In this document: positions 1-9,308 of the stretch, in pieces
How the letters are laid out: the number at the start of each line of letters is the position of its first letter
How positions within the stretch are numbered: position 1 is the stretch's first letter
Position numbers and translations under genes: made by a program
The notes under the pieces: generated by a model
Told to the model about the DNA's origin: nothing
Databases searched by the model: none
Seen by the model: the letters and a program-made list of their open reading frames with translations, nothing else
Source: an uncultured Prolixibacteraceae bacterium
Lineage (GTDB): Bacteria; Bacteroidota; Bacteroidia; Bacteroidales; Prolixibacteraceae
NCBI GenBank assembly: GCA_937915865.1
Contig: CALGIG010000034.1
Coordinates: 62,001 to 126,000 of the forward strand
Reading direction: 5' to 3'
DNA length: 64,000 nucleotides

Positions 1-770
1 TTGACGGGAAGACTACTTTATCTATAAACCTGATAAAGAATCTGGAAGGACAAATAGCTGTTTATATTGCTGAAAACATTCAGAAATACAATTTGCTTGG
101 GGTGGAAAAAGTGATTGATGAGAATTATTTCAGAACTAACGAAACACTATTTCCAAAGTCTCCCAAAATTGTAAAAGCAAACACACAGAACTATGATAAT
201 CAGCGCAGAATGTTTGCTTCGGCATCCAGTATTTTAGATGTTATAAAAACTATTAAACAGTACAAAATCACAAACAACCAAATTGTTTTTATTGGCTCCG
301 AAAACTCACTGAATTACCAGGGAGGAGCTTTGATTGTGCTCGATGGCCAACAGCTTGGAACTGATGTATCAACAATCACAAACCTTTCACCAGCAGACAT
401 CGATCATATAAATGTATCCACAAATCCCATGGACATTCAAAGATATACTGGACTAAATTCGGTGGGTGTGATTGAAATTTGGCAAAAGAAAGCAAAGATT
501 GTTGAAACAGATCAAAAGAAAGCTTCCTCGGAAAAGTATAATGGGGAATTCCGGATACCAAATGCATTTATCAGTGAAATTGGTAATTTGAAAAGAGACA
601 GTCGCACAACATTAGTATGGATTCCAGAACAAAAGGTTGACGCATCTGGTCAATTTGAATTTACGATTTCTGCCGGTAAAGTTTTGTCCGATTTTGTTAT
701 AAGTGTTCAAGGGATTACTTCTGATGGGATTATGGGTTCTACAGTGGGCAAAGTTTCGGTGGTGAAATAG
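1..770 (+). CDS. C-terminal part of a large envelope protein with a TonB plug-like domain (5' end outside window)
   Basis: The frame is open from base 3 to the left edge with no stop, so this is the end of a longer gene; the first internal start-like codon (TTG at 93) has no claim to be the true start. About 255 residues are visible. A central stretch (GALIVLDGQQLG, then NLSPADIDHINV and GVIEIW) has the rhythm of a TonB-receptor plug domain: a 'variable-is-identifier' loop, then a statement of the specifying residue, then a beta strand. No barrel follows. In Bacteroidota such plug segments sit at the C-terminus of macroglobulin-type (MG2) envelope proteins with an N-terminal signal, and that is my best guess. 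The last 80 residues look like a beta-rich domain. The exact family is uncertain because the N-terminus is missing. Confidence 0.55.
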   Translation, partial: DGKTTLSINLIKNLEGQIAVYIAENIQKYNLLGVEKVIDENYFRTNETLFPKSPKIVKANTQNYDNQRRMFASASSILDVIKTIKQYKITNNQIVFIGSENSLNYQGGALIVLDGQQLGTDVSTITNLSPADIDHINVSTNPMDIQRYTGLNSVGVIEIWQKKAKIVETDQKKASSEKYNGEFRIPNAFISEIGNLKRDSRTTLVWIPEQKVDASGQFEFTISAGKVLSDFVISVQGITSDGIMGSTVGKVSVVK

Positions 771-1065
771 TAATTCAGGTGCTAACAGTGCTAGTAACCA
801 ATTATTTTGAAAGACGAACTATTTTTAGTAATAAAAACTTAGGGTTCTCTTTATTTTAAGCGGATATATTCTGATTAAAGAATATATGCTCAATGTTGTC
901 GGGTTTAGCTTTTCGTACTGACTTATCTTTGGCTCTGAATATTTATTAAAGAGTCAACAATGAAGGTTGCACTTAAATCATGACATTGTTGATATTATAT
1001 TCTTTTGTAAGAACAATTGAATAATGTCGGTGGTTGTTAAATGTTGAATTAGAGGAACCTTGGTG

Positions 1066-3648
1066 ATGAGGAATTTAAATTTTTTGTTTGTAAAGATTGT
1101 GAGTCTTTTTCTGCTGTTTGCAACAAATAAGGTTTATGCTCAACTAAGTATTGAAGGCATTCCCGAAAGTTTTAACCTTTCTCTTAAAAATGCAACAATT
1201 ATTCCTTCTCTCGAACTGGATTCTATTCATGCTGAAAAGCTTAGCAAAGAGGATTCTGATTTCAAAATTGATAACCGGTATGGTGTAGTTCAGCAGCTTT
1301 CGGTAAATATCAAAGACGCAGGAGTAAAGACTGACATTCCGGAGAAAGGCACACTTTGGCAATACGAAATCAATTCGAAAGAAGCTCTTTCGCTTGGTGT
1401 TTTTTTTAAGCAGTATAGATTGCCAGAAGGAGCCAGGCTTTTTTTTTACGATCCAACTAAATCATATATTCAAGGTGCATTTTCCGATTTGAATAATAAT
1501 TCAGAAAACCAATTGCCTATTGCCGATTTTCCCCGAAAAAACCTGATCTTAGAATATTTCGAACCACTTTCGGCCAAGTTCCCAGGAGAACTTATTATTG
1601 GTTCTGTATCTCAGGCTTACGTTAACTTGGATGCGGTTGCAACAACGCGCATTGGAATAAACTGTCCTCAGGGAGCTGATTGGCAGGATGTTAAAAACAG
1701 TGTTTGCCTGATGACATTTAGCGATTCAAAAAATTCGTACTATTGCACGGGCGCTTTAATAAACAATGTGAAGGAAGATGGAACTCCTTATTTTCTAACA
1801 GCTAATCACTGTATAAGCACCGATGCCGAAGCAGGAACTCTGGTGACTTATTTCGGGTACGAAAATTCGACCTGTTCGTCGAGTGATGCCTCAAAAAAGA
1901 AAACATTGGCGGGCGCTACACTAAAATCAGCCAATTCGTATTCCGATTTTTCATTACTTCTTCTGAAAGAGTATCCTTCGTCAGATTACAATGCTTTTTA
2001 TGCTGGTTGGAATGTAGGAGGTGATTTGCCAGCATCTGGTGTCGCAATTCATCACCCTGAAGGAACACCTAAATGTATCGCTATTGATAACAATACGGTG
2101 AAAAGCTATCCATATTCTACTTCCTGGGTCGACGAAAGTGGAAAAGTTATTTCAACAACCTCGGCAAACACGCATTGGTTGGTGGTTTTCTCGGCAGGCG
2201 ATACCGAAGCTGGTTCGTCAGGTAGCCCTTTATTTGACCAGGATAAACGTGTAGTTGGTCAATTGCACGGCGGTGGTGATAGCGAATCGTTATACGGTAA
2301 ATTATCATTATCGTGGAATTATTCGTCAACTTATACCAAACAACTTGCGCATTGGCTCGATCCTGATAATACGGGTAAAAAAACGTTGGATGGTTTGGGC
2401 AAGGTAGCTCCTAAAGCTGCGTTTTATGCTGAGGTTCAGGAGGTTTGTGCCAGTACCCCGGTTTTATTTACTGATAAGAGCACGAATCAACCAACTCAAT
2501 GGTTGTGGAGAGTTTCGCCTTCGTCATTTCAATTTACCAATGGAACTGACAGCACATCGCAAAACCCACAAATTAGTTTTTTGAAGGATGGAATTTATTC
2601 GGTAACCTTGAAGGCAAGTAATACTTATGGTTCGGATCAACTCGTTCAAAATAATTATATTAATGCAAAGAGTAGTCTGAATGTGCGATTCTATCAAGTC
2701 AGCAAAACAGATACTACAATTTGTGGTTGCGACCTCAATGCTTTTCCATTGATTGCGCAGGGAGCGTTTACCTATAATTTTTCGGTTTCTGAGAAAGTAA
2801 AAATCGACACAGCTATTAAGGCTGATACATTGTTTCTAACACTTAATAGTTCTGCGACCGGAGGTAGTTCGTTTGATACCTGGGTAAAGGTTTCCGGCAC
2901 ACATGGTTCGTGTTCCGCTTCTGATAGTATTTTATTTCATGTAATTGTTCAGCCAAACGACAATATTAAGAATGCAAAAGCTTTATCGTTGGGAAGTAAC
3001 AGCGGATATTCGAACAGATGCGCTACTACCGAAACCAGTGAACCGGCACCGTCGGCAACCGGTTGTTTGGTTAGCAACAGCTGGTGCCCGAAACTTTCTG
3101 GTAAAACGAGTGTTTTGGATAATTCTATCTGGTTTTCATTTATTGCACCTTCAACCGGATTGCTAACCATTGATTCCAAAGGTTTTGACGATCAGATTGC
3201 GGTTTATTCAGCCGAATCGGAAAGCGATATAAAAACAACCGGAAATTATACATGTATAGCAGCTAATGACGATCGTTCTTCATCAGATTATACAGCACAA
3301 CTTGAAAGTCTACAGCTTACTCCAGGGAAAAGATACTGGCTACAGGTTGATGGTAAAAATGCAGCTTATGGCGATTTGTCTATTGATTTAATTAGCAATT
3401 CACTGGAAATATATCCCAATCCTTCAGATGGCGTATTTAATATGGTTATTTCAAATCCTGTTGCCGGATTAGCAAATGTTTGTGTTTATACTATCCTGGG
3501 ACAAAAAGTACATGAAGAACAATTGGCCGTAAGTATGACATCCAATAAGTTCTCTATCGATTTATCAAATCTACCCTCAGGAATGTATTTGCTGAATGTT
3601 CAGATGTACGGATATAATCACAGTAAAAAGTTGATATTGAAAAGGTAG
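1066..3648 (+). CDS. Secreted lysyl endopeptidase-like serine protease with PKD domain and T9SS sorting domain
   Basis: Predicted extracellular trypsin-fold protease of about 860 residues. An N-terminal signal peptide ends at VYAQ. The catalytic triad is visible as H248 (LTANHC), D294 (SDFSLL) and S385 (GSSGSP, followed by GQLHGG), the same motif order as Achromobacter lysyl endopeptidase. A PKD-like domain (about 455-545) and a PPC-like beta domain with NDN start (about 640-775) follow. The last 75 residues (YPNPSDGVFN to the basic end KKLILKR) are a type A type IX secretion sorting domain, so export through T9SS and surface anchoring or release is expected. I chose the ATG at 1066 rather than the TTG at 1060 because AGAGGA at 1051 lies nine bases before it. 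It is monocistronic; the next gene converges. Confidence 0.9.
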   Translation: MRNLNFLFVKIVSLFLLFATNKVYAQLSIEGIPESFNLSLKNATIIPSLELDSIHAEKLSKEDSDFKIDNRYGVVQQLSVNIKDAGVKTDIPEKGTLWQYEINSKEALSLGVFFKQYRLPEGARLFFYDPTKSYIQGAFSDLNNNSENQLPIADFPRKNLILEYFEPLSAKFPGELIIGSVSQAYVNLDAVATTRIGINCPQGADWQDVKNSVCLMTFSDSKNSYYCTGALINNVKEDGTPYFLTANHCISTDAEAGTLVTYFGYENSTCSSSDASKKKTLAGATLKSANSYSDFSLLLLKEYPSSDYNAFYAGWNVGGDLPASGVAIHHPEGTPKCIAIDNNTVKSYPYSTSWVDESGKVISTTSANTHWLVVFSAGDTEAGSSGSPLFDQDKRVVGQLHGGGDSESLYGKLSLSWNYSSTYTKQLAHWLDPDNTGKKTLDGLGKVAPKAAFYAEVQEVCASTPVLFTDKSTNQPTQWLWRVSPSSFQFTNGTDSTSQNPQISFLKDGIYSVTLKASNTYGSDQLVQNNYINAKSSLNVRFYQVSKTDTTICGCDLNAFPLIAQGAFTYNFSVSEKVKIDTAIKADTLFLTLNSSATGGSSFDTWVKVSGTHGSCSASDSILFHVIVQPNDNIKNAKALSLGSNSGYSNRCATTETSEPAPSATGCLVSNSWCPKLSGKTSVLDNSIWFSFIAPSTGLLTIDSKGFDDQIAVYSAESESDIKTTGNYTCIAANDDRSSSDYTAQLESLQLTPGKRYWLQVDGKNAAYGDLSIDLISNSLEIYPNPSDGVFNMVISNPVAGLANVCVYTILGQKVHEEQLAVSMTSNKFSIDLSNLPSGMYLLNVQMYGYNHSKKLILKR

Positions 3649-3724
3649 TTCAGATAAACCAGCTTAGGATCAATTTATCGATCATAGTATTTAATAATTA
3701 TATGCCAACTTGTAACTTAACCTT

Positions 3725-4957
3725 CTATTTGGGCTGGGTGGTAAGGTATTTCCCTGAAATAAACCGTATTGGATACCAGGCGGCAAAAAAACCAATCCCT
3801 GAAACAAGTGCAAAAATGGCAAATAAGTCGCTTACTTTTATTTTTACCGGGTAAGCCGAAAAAATAAATGAACCATCTCCGGGAACTTTTAAAATGCCGA
3901 AACGGATTTGTATCCAGCAAATAAATATGCCTAAAATAATGCCGATGAATGCACCTGCCAGCGAAATCATCCAACCTTCGAACAAAAAAATGGTGCGTAT
4001 GAGTTTTTGATTGGCACCCATACTTTGAAGAATTGAAATATCGGTTTTTTTATCGATTATCAGCATTGAAAGCGATCCAAGAATGTTGAATGAAGCAATA
4101 ACCAGAATAAAGGCGAGAATAAAGAAAATAGCCCATTTTTCTGATTGCATGACCTTATAGAAAACTTCGTGTTGTTCAAATTGTGTTTTTACATCAAAAT
4201 TACCGCCTGTTTTTTTAACAATAGCCGATTTTACTTTTTCAGCCTGAAATCCTTTTTTTAATCTGACTTCAACTGCACTTACGCGGCCATTCATCTCAAA
4301 AAGTTCTTGAGCGTAATTAAATGGAACTAAAACATATTTTGAATCGATTTCCTGCTGGCTCGAAAAAATACCGGAAGCATAAATGGTGCCATGCTTGAAT
4401 GTATTATCCAACGAGGGCCGGCCCGAAACTTCTTCTTTAAGTGTGTAAATATGAATGGCATCCGAAAAATTCAAACCAACCGAAAGGAAATATGCAACTC
4501 CTTGCCCAACAACAGCATAAGGAGCATTGTTTGATTCAAGGATGAATTTTCCACCACTGATAAAGGTCGTATCGAATCCTGAAATTTTATCGTAATCCGT
4601 TGGAACACCTTTTATGGTAGCAAAATACATTCGTTTATCGTACATTAGGAAAACATCTTTCTCGATAACCGGTGTAACGGATTGTACTCCATCGGTTTGC
4701 CCGATTTGGCCGATGTTAAGACTATTGATTTCAAAGGGTTTGCCGGTCGTTGTGTTCGAGATTTTTATATCGGGATCGAATTCGGAAAAGAGTGATTTAA
4801 TTGTTGATTCCAAGCCATTGAAAACCGATAGTATAACTACCAAAGCAAATGTGCCCACAGTGACTCCTGCCACCGATATTCCTGAAATCAGGTTAATTAC
4901 GTTTACCGATTTTTTTGAAACCAGGTAACGACGGGCGATATAAAGGGCTGTTTTCAA
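3725..4957 (-). CDS. LolC/LolE-family ABC transporter permease
   Basis: Inner-membrane permease of 410 residues with FtsX/MacB-type topology: one N-terminal membrane segment (about 20-45) after the ARRYLVSKKS motif, a periplasmic domain of some 220 residues, then three C-terminal membrane segments. The N-terminal pattern (SVNVINLISGISVAGVT) is typical of the lipoprotein-releasing LolC/LolE group, which with the LolD ATPase extracts lipoproteins from the inner membrane. No ATPase gene is adjacent. It follows a methyltransferase gene by 35 bases and rbfA upstream in the same direction; rbfA next to this permease type is a common arrangement in Bacteroidales. LolE function is inferred from the family; an efflux or cell-division FtsX role is less likely. 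Confidence 0.85.
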   Translation of the reverse strand: MKTALYIARRYLVSKKSVNVINLISGISVAGVTVGTFALVVILSVFNGLESTIKSLFSEFDPDIKISNTTTGKPFEINSLNIGQIGQTDGVQSVTPVIEKDVFLMYDKRMYFATIKGVPTDYDKISGFDTTFISGGKFILESNNAPYAVVGQGVAYFLSVGLNFSDAIHIYTLKEEVSGRPSLDNTFKHGTIYASGIFSSQQEIDSKYVLVPFNYAQELFEMNGRVSAVEVRLKKGFQAEKVKSAIVKKTGGNFDVKTQFEQHEVFYKVMQSEKWAIFFILAFILVIASFNILGSLSMLIIDKKTDISILQSMGANQKLIRTIFLFEGWMISLAGAFIGIILGIFICWIQIRFGILKVPGDGSFIFSAYPVKIKVSDLFAIFALVSGIGFFAAWYPIRFISGKYLTTQPK

Positions 4958-4992
4958 TATTCTGTTATTTCAATCCTAAATTCCTTTAGCTT

Positions 4993-5808
4993 TTATTTCC
5001 AGGCTTTTACAATCAATCCGGTTCCGCTTTTGTGTGTCATTCCCAGATCAATTAAATTCAGAACGAGAGCAAACGGGAAGGTTACCAGATAGTAAAATGG
5101 TAAAACCAGAAAGAAAACTTTGCTTGCTCCCAGTAACAAAATAGGATATTTCATCGAGAGCTTCCACGAGATTTTTCCTGGAATTCCATAAGAATAGCGG
5201 GCTTCAATTTTAGTAAACCCTGCTGATTTTAATTTGGTTTCAATATCCTGAATGTTATAACCATCGCGAACATGCTCATCAATAAATCCATGAATACCTT
5301 CCTCGTGATCGTGCGAATCCGAGCCACCCTGATCAGAAGGAGTGGAAATTAAAAGCAGTCCGCCACTTTTCATCGAGGCATAAAAATTTCTGAAAACCTG
5401 CACATCTTCTTCTATATGCTCCATTACATCGACCGAAAGAATAAGGTCATATTTCGAAGGCTCCAAAAATTGAGTCAGATCGGCCATCTCAAAGTTTACA
5501 CGGTTTCCAAGTTTTGCTTTCTGCATAAATTGGTTACAATCTTCGATCTGCTCTGGCTTAATGTCAACTGCTTTAATTTCAGCCTTTTTAAACCATCGTG
5601 CCATACGATAGGTATATTGTCCGAAACCCGAACCTGCGTCGAGTATAGCGTTAACTTCGGGATCAGCATGAGAACGTTTTCGAAGTTCTTTACGGATGTG
5701 CCATGCACGTAAAAGTAACAAATCGAGCAATTGGTAAAACAATTTACGCAAAAACAGATTCTTATTGAATACCATTCCCAATGATCGTTTTATTGGATCG
5801 TACTGCAT
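4993..5808 (-). CDS. Class I SAM-dependent methyltransferase, membrane-associated C-terminus
   Basis: Methyltransferase of 271 residues. The SAM-binding glycine loop is DAGSGFG at residues 57-63, an acidic residue ends strand 2 (AVDI), and a post-motif II segment reads DLILSVDVMEHIEED, the layout of the Methyltransf_11/23 families. Unusually the C-terminal 70 residues contain two long hydrophobic stretches (ILLLGASKVFFLVL and PFALVLNLIDL), suggesting membrane attachment and a lipid or envelope glycan substrate. The substrate cannot be read from the sequence. It lies between rbfA and the LolC/E-like permease on the same strand. Confidence is high for the fold and low for the role. Confidence 0.8.
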   Translation of the reverse strand: MQYDPIKRSLGMVFNKNLFLRKLFYQLLDLLLLRAWHIRKELRKRSHADPEVNAILDAGSGFGQYTYRMARWFKKAEIKAVDIKPEQIEDCNQFMQKAKLGNRVNFEMADLTQFLEPSKYDLILSVDVMEHIEEDVQVFRNFYASMKSGGLLLISTPSDQGGSDSHDHEEGIHGFIDEHVRDGYNIQDIETKLKSAGFTKIEARYSYGIPGKISWKLSMKYPILLLGASKVFFLVLPFYYLVTFPFALVLNLIDLGMTHKSGTGLIVKAWK

Positions 5809-5929
5809 AAATTCAAGGCAAAATTAAAAGTGAGGAAAATAAATCAGAACTTAAATGAATTATCATATTTTCGATAGCAATCAAGGTAAAAGCCTGGTGC
5901 ATCATTTTGTCTTTCCACGTTACCTTGGC

Positions 5930-6268
5930 CTATTCTTTAAGTAGCCGGTCGATATTGTCTATATAATCGAGACTATCGTCAATAAAGAAATCAAGTTGAG
6001 GAACAATACGAAGTTGTTTGCCAACACGTTGCCCCAGAAGTCCCCTGATGCGCGATTGATGTTGTTTAATTTCGGATAAGGTTATTTTTCCTTTATCTGA
6101 AGGGTAGATGCTAAGATAAACCCTGGCTATCGATAAGTCGGGTGAAATGCGGACATTAGTAACACTTATCATAACGCCATGAAACAAATCTCTGGTTTCT
6201 TTTTGAAAAATTTCAGCAAGGTCTTTTTGTAAAAGTCTCGATATTTTGTTTTGTCTTGTTGTTTCCAT
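5930..6268 (-). CDS. rbfA: Ribosome-binding factor A
   Basis: A 112-residue RbfA, the KH-fold factor that binds the 30S subunit during 16S rRNA 5'-end maturation and cold adaptation. The family pattern is clear: RQNKISRLLQKDLAEIF at the N-terminus, VTNVRISPDLSIARVYLS in the middle, and PQLDFFIDDSLDY near the C-terminus. The open frame extends 36 codons further upstream, but that part is low-complexity and would include the promoter. The ATG at 6268 gives the normal family length and sits about 20 bases after a TACCTTTG box, so I use it. It is the first gene of a minus-strand group with the methyltransferase and the LolC/E-like permease. Confidence 0.95.
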   Translation of the reverse strand: METTRQNKISRLLQKDLAEIFQKETRDLFHGVMISVTNVRISPDLSIARVYLSIYPSDKGKITLSEIKQHQSRIRGLLGQRVGKQLRIVPQLDFFIDDSLDYIDNIDRLLKE

Positions 6269-6288
6269 TGTTTTATTTTTATTTATTG

Positions 6289-6296
6289 CAAAGGTA
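6289..6296 (-). promoter_or_regulatory. Bacteroidota-type -7 box for rbfA
   Basis: TACCTTTG on the minus strand matches the Bacteroidota TAnnTTTG consensus. It lies 20 bases upstream of the rbfA ATG and supports the shorter start. No good TTTG -33 box is visible at the usual distance. Confidence 0.5.
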
Positions 6297-6396
6297 ATTA
6301 AGAATCTTGAATGATGAATCTGGAATCTTGAATGATGGAAAGTAAGTTCAAAATTCAAATATTCAGCAATCAGCATTCAAATATTCCACACACTTA
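6296..6396. repeat. Imperfect palindrome with 7-bp periodicity between rbfA and yqaA-like gene
   Basis: The left half repeats TTGAATG/ATGAATC-type heptamers (TTGAATGATG occurs twice, 23 bases apart) and the right half carries the complementary types (AAATTCAAATATTC, GCATTCAAATATTC). Together they form a degenerate inverted repeat in the divergent intergenic spacer. Similar elements occur at 23817-23886, 60105-60152 and 60534-60600. Confidence 0.5.
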
Positions 6397-6399
6397 TTC

Positions 6400-6407
6400 T
6401 ATTTTTG
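6400..6407 (+). promoter_or_regulatory. Possible -7 box for the YqaA-like gene
   Basis: TATTTTTG matches TAnnTTTG and lies 17 bases upstream of the ATG at 6425. In an AT-rich spacer this could be chance. Confidence 0.35.
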
Positions 6408-6424
6408 CTGGCATACGTTTTTTT

Positions 6425-6865
6425 ATGAATCCTATCTTCGATTATAATTTATGGGGTCTGTTTTTTGCCAGTTTTCTGGCCGCAACGGTGGTTCCATTTA
6501 GTTCAGAAGTTGTATTAACAGCGGTTTTGGCTGGTGGAACAAATGTTGTGTGGGCTGTTTTAGTAGCTTCACTGGGCAATTGGGCCGGAGGGATGACCAG
6601 TTTTGCATTGGGCTATCTGGGTAAGTGGGAATGGATAGAAAAATACCTGCGTGTAAAACGAGAGAAGATAGAGAAATGGCACAACCGGCTGTATAAACGT
6701 GGTGCTTTTTTTGCTTTTCTGACATGGGTTCCTGGTGTTGGCGACATTTTTGCAATTGGCTTGGGTGTTCTTCGCGCTAATATCTGGATAATTGCAATTA
6801 CAATGTATGTGGGTAAATTACTTCGCTATATCGTTTGGGCCTGGTTAACAGGGTTGATTTTCTGA
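6425..6865 (+). CDS. YqaA/DedA-like membrane protein
   Basis: Small inner-membrane protein of 146 residues in the SNARE-associated/DedA-like YqaA group. It opens with LWGLFFASFLAATVVPFSSE, the YqaA signature with the acidic residue after the first helix, and later has FLTWVPGVGD and a glycine-rich GLGVLRAN motif, with four hydrophobic helices in all. DedA relatives act in membrane homeostasis and lipid scrambling; no specific substrate is known for this subgroup. I use the ATG at 6425 because the upstream 31 codons of open frame overlap the intergenic palindrome and are not conserved-looking. It is divergent from rbfA. Confidence 0.75.
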   Translation: MNPIFDYNLWGLFFASFLAATVVPFSSEVVLTAVLAGGTNVVWAVLVASLGNWAGGMTSFALGYLGKWEWIEKYLRVKREKIEKWHNRLYKRGAFFAFLTWVPGVGDIFAIGLGVLRANIWIIAITMYVGKLLRYIVWAWLTGLIF

Positions 6866-7108
6866 TGTTAACATTCTTTTTGCCTAATAATTTGCTTTCC
6901 TATAAAATATTTATTCTTAATGTTCGTCAACTAAAGAACTGATTGATTGCCCCTTCAAAAATATTTAAGGAGCCATTTAATCTTGGGATTTACCGTCCAA
7001 AATCTGTCATTCACCTATTGATATAGAGTAGTTGTCTACCTGGTCAACCAACTTTTAATACAAAAGGTAGAATTTTGGATCAAAATGTTAACGCATACTT
7101 TACACTTA

Positions 7109-7136
7109 GGAAACGTTTTTAATAAGAAACGTTTCC
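7109..7136. promoter_or_regulatory. Palindromic operator upstream of the TetR-efflux operon
   Basis: Perfect 10-bp inverted repeat GGAAACGTTT / AAACGTTTCC separated by 8 bases. It ends immediately before a near-consensus -7 box (GATATTTG, 7137-7144) and 27 bases before the TetR start codon. Its size and position are those of a TetR-family autoregulatory operator; binding by the adjacent regulator is inferred. Confidence 0.7.
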
Positions 7137-7163
7137 GATATTTGTGGCGAAATTAATATTAAA

Positions 7164-7817
7164 ATGAAGATGGAAGAGTTATCAAAGTTTGACGATCCAA
7201 AATTTCTGGAGCTAATGGACCGAATTGTTGCAATGGTTTTTGAGCTTGGGATCCGGAACTTAAATATGGATGATATTAGCCGCAATCTGAAGATTTCGAA
7301 AAAAACACTATATCAATATTTTAAAAGCAAAGAAGATTTAGTAGAAAAGCTTTTTGAGTATGATGAAAAAAAATGGGATAATGAATTTGCGAAGGTTAAT
7401 GTCAACGATCATAATGCTATTGAGATTCTGTTGATTGCCAGTTTGATGGTGTTCAAAGAAATGAGCCAATTAAACCCAAAGCTTAAGTTTGAGCTTAAAA
7501 AGTATTATGAGCCAATTTTTACTAAATTCTTTATTCGGAAGCAGAACCATATTTACAACCAAATTAGTAAAAATATAAGAAAGGGTATTGAAGAGGGGCT
7601 GTACAGAAGCGATGTAAACATTGAGCTTATATCTGGATTATATGTTAAATATTTAGTTGATTCACAAAATCAGGATTTTTGCTTTGTAGAAAACATCACA
7701 TTCGAGCAGATTTTTGAAGTGATGTTCGAAGCTCATATTCGGGCTATAGCTACACCCGAAGGAATAGCATACTTTGAACGGCGTAAAGCCGAGGTTAAAG
7801 GAGCAAACAAAATTTAA
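7164..7817 (+). CDS. TetR/AcrR-family repressor of an RND efflux operon
   Basis: A 217-residue one-domain regulator. The N-terminal helix-turn-helix reads LNMDDISRNLKISKKTLYQYFKSKEDLVEKLF (given in two parts: helix 2 near residues 35-45, recognition helix near 46-52, then the YQYFKSKEDL signature). The C-terminal ligand domain is not conserved enough to suggest an effector. It is the first gene of a four-gene operon with a TolC-type channel, a periplasmic adaptor and an RND pump (gaps of 20, 43 and 17 bases). A 28-bp palindrome covers its promoter. The natural reading is a drug- or metabolite-responsive repressor that controls both itself and the pump. Confidence 0.9.
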   Translation: MKMEELSKFDDPKFLELMDRIVAMVFELGIRNLNMDDISRNLKISKKTLYQYFKSKEDLVEKLFEYDEKKWDNEFAKVNVNDHNAIEILLIASLMVFKEMSQLNPKLKFELKKYYEPIFTKFFIRKQNHIYNQISKNIRKGIEEGLYRSDVNIELISGLYVKYLVDSQNQDFCFVENITFEQIFEVMFEAHIRAIATPEGIAYFERRKAEVKGANKI

Positions 7818-7837
7818 ATAAATAAACAATTGAAACT

Positions 7838-9265
7838 ATGTTCAAAAAACCAAGCGCACTATTTTTAATGGCAGGAATTTTCCTGTTGGCGAATTTTGCT
7901 GTCAGTGGTCAGGATGTTCTAAAGCTTTCGAAGCACGATGCACTAAAGATGGCTTTGCAATACAACACTGACATTTTAAATTCGGAACTTGATCTTAAAA
8001 TGGCCCAAAAGAAAATCTGGGAGACTACAGCTTCGGGATTGCCTCACGTTGATGGCAAAGGCACCTATACTCACACTTTTAAAGTGCCAACCATGAGTTT
8101 TGGCGGTGGTACCGAATTGTCGGACAAGGAAGTTCCGTTTGATCCGGTAAGCATGACTGGAACCATGAGCAAATTAAAATTGCAAAGTGGCGAAATAATT
8201 TACCTGAATGCACTGCAAGGTGAAAAAATCGAATTAGGTGTACCAAACAGTACCAATTTTGATTTCACGGTTTCGCAGTTAATTTTCAGTGGTTCGTATA
8301 TTGTTGGATTACAAGCCTCGAAGGTTTATTTCGGTTACACCAAACAGAATGCCGAGAAAACGAAACTCGATGTAATAGAAACAGTTATCAACACCTATAA
8401 CATGTTGCAAATTGCCGAAGAAAGTAAAAAAATCCTTTCACTGAATCTCGAAAACATCAATAAAACCTTGTACGAAATTTCTGAAATGAATAAACAAGGG
8501 TTCCTCGAAAAAACTGATGTCGATCAACTTGAACTTACCGGTAACACTGTCCGAAATGCTATTAACCAAATTGAAAGTAACCTTGAACTGGGCTACCGGT
8601 TACTAAAAATTCAAATAGGCTTGGATGATGCCACAAAAGTTGAACTAACAGATACGGTTGAATCTGATGATTTGCTCACAAAATCGAGCCTCACCTTAAT
8701 TAACGAGTCGTTTAATATCGGTCAGAATGTCGATTATCAATTGATCAATACTTCAGAAACATCGGCAAAACTTCAGCTAAACTTGGCTAAAGCTGCCTAT
8801 CTGCCAACTATTTCAGGCTATTACAACCATACCGAAAAGCTTAAACAGCCTGCGTTCGACTTTGCGCCCAAAGACATTGTAGGAGTAAACCTTAGCATCC
8901 CGATTTTCAGTAGCGGCGAGCGTTCGTCAATCGTTTCGCAACGAAAAATGGCTCTCGAAAAAGCTCAGAATACAAAGAAATTTGTGTCGAGCAGTTTAAT
9001 GATGCAGGCAACACAGTATCAAAGCGATTTAAAACTGAAACTTGAAAAATATCAGAATCAGCTGAAAAGCAAACAATTGTCCGACGATATTTATCAAAGG
9101 ACACTTGAAAAGTACAAACAAGGAGTTGCTTCAAGCATGGATTTGATGAACAGTCAGAACCAATATCTGACGAACCTGACTTCGTACTATCAAAGTATTT
9201 ATGATTTGCAAAGCGCTAAATCGAAACTCGAAAAATTATACAACATTAATCAGGATACGAAATAG
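7838..9265 (+). CDS. TolC-family outer-membrane efflux channel
   Basis: A 475-residue outer-membrane factor. A signal peptide ends at AVSGQ, and the family hallmark LSKHDALKMALQYN follows directly. Two long helical repeats with coiled-coil character surround a beta segment (SGYYNHTEK..FAPKDIVGVNLSIPIFSSGERSS), and the protein ends with the usual helix LYNINQDTK. It forms the outer-membrane exit duct of a tripartite pump with the adaptor and RND genes that follow. Compared with the second TolC-like gene in this window (50340) it is longer and only generally similar, so the two systems are not a recent duplication. Confidence 0.9.
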   Translation: MFKKPSALFLMAGIFLLANFAVSGQDVLKLSKHDALKMALQYNTDILNSELDLKMAQKKIWETTASGLPHVDGKGTYTHTFKVPTMSFGGGTELSDKEVPFDPVSMTGTMSKLKLQSGEIIYLNALQGEKIELGVPNSTNFDFTVSQLIFSGSYIVGLQASKVYFGYTKQNAEKTKLDVIETVINTYNMLQIAEESKKILSLNLENINKTLYEISEMNKQGFLEKTDVDQLELTGNTVRNAINQIESNLELGYRLLKIQIGLDDATKVELTDTVESDDLLTKSSLTLINESFNIGQNVDYQLINTSETSAKLQLNLAKAAYLPTISGYYNHTEKLKQPAFDFAPKDIVGVNLSIPIFSSGERSSIVSQRKMALEKAQNTKKFVSSSLMMQATQYQSDLKLKLEKYQNQLKSKQLSDDIYQRTLEKYKQGVASSMDLMNSQNQYLTNLTSYYQSIYDLQSAKSKLEKLYNINQDTK

Positions 9266-9308
9266 TTTTTGGGGTTAATCATTTGGAAGAAGATAATTTA
9301 AAAACAAT

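Noticed and set aside
5930..6376. Longer version of rbfA starting at 6376
   Set aside because: The added 36 residues overlap the promoter box and palindrome and are not part of the family.
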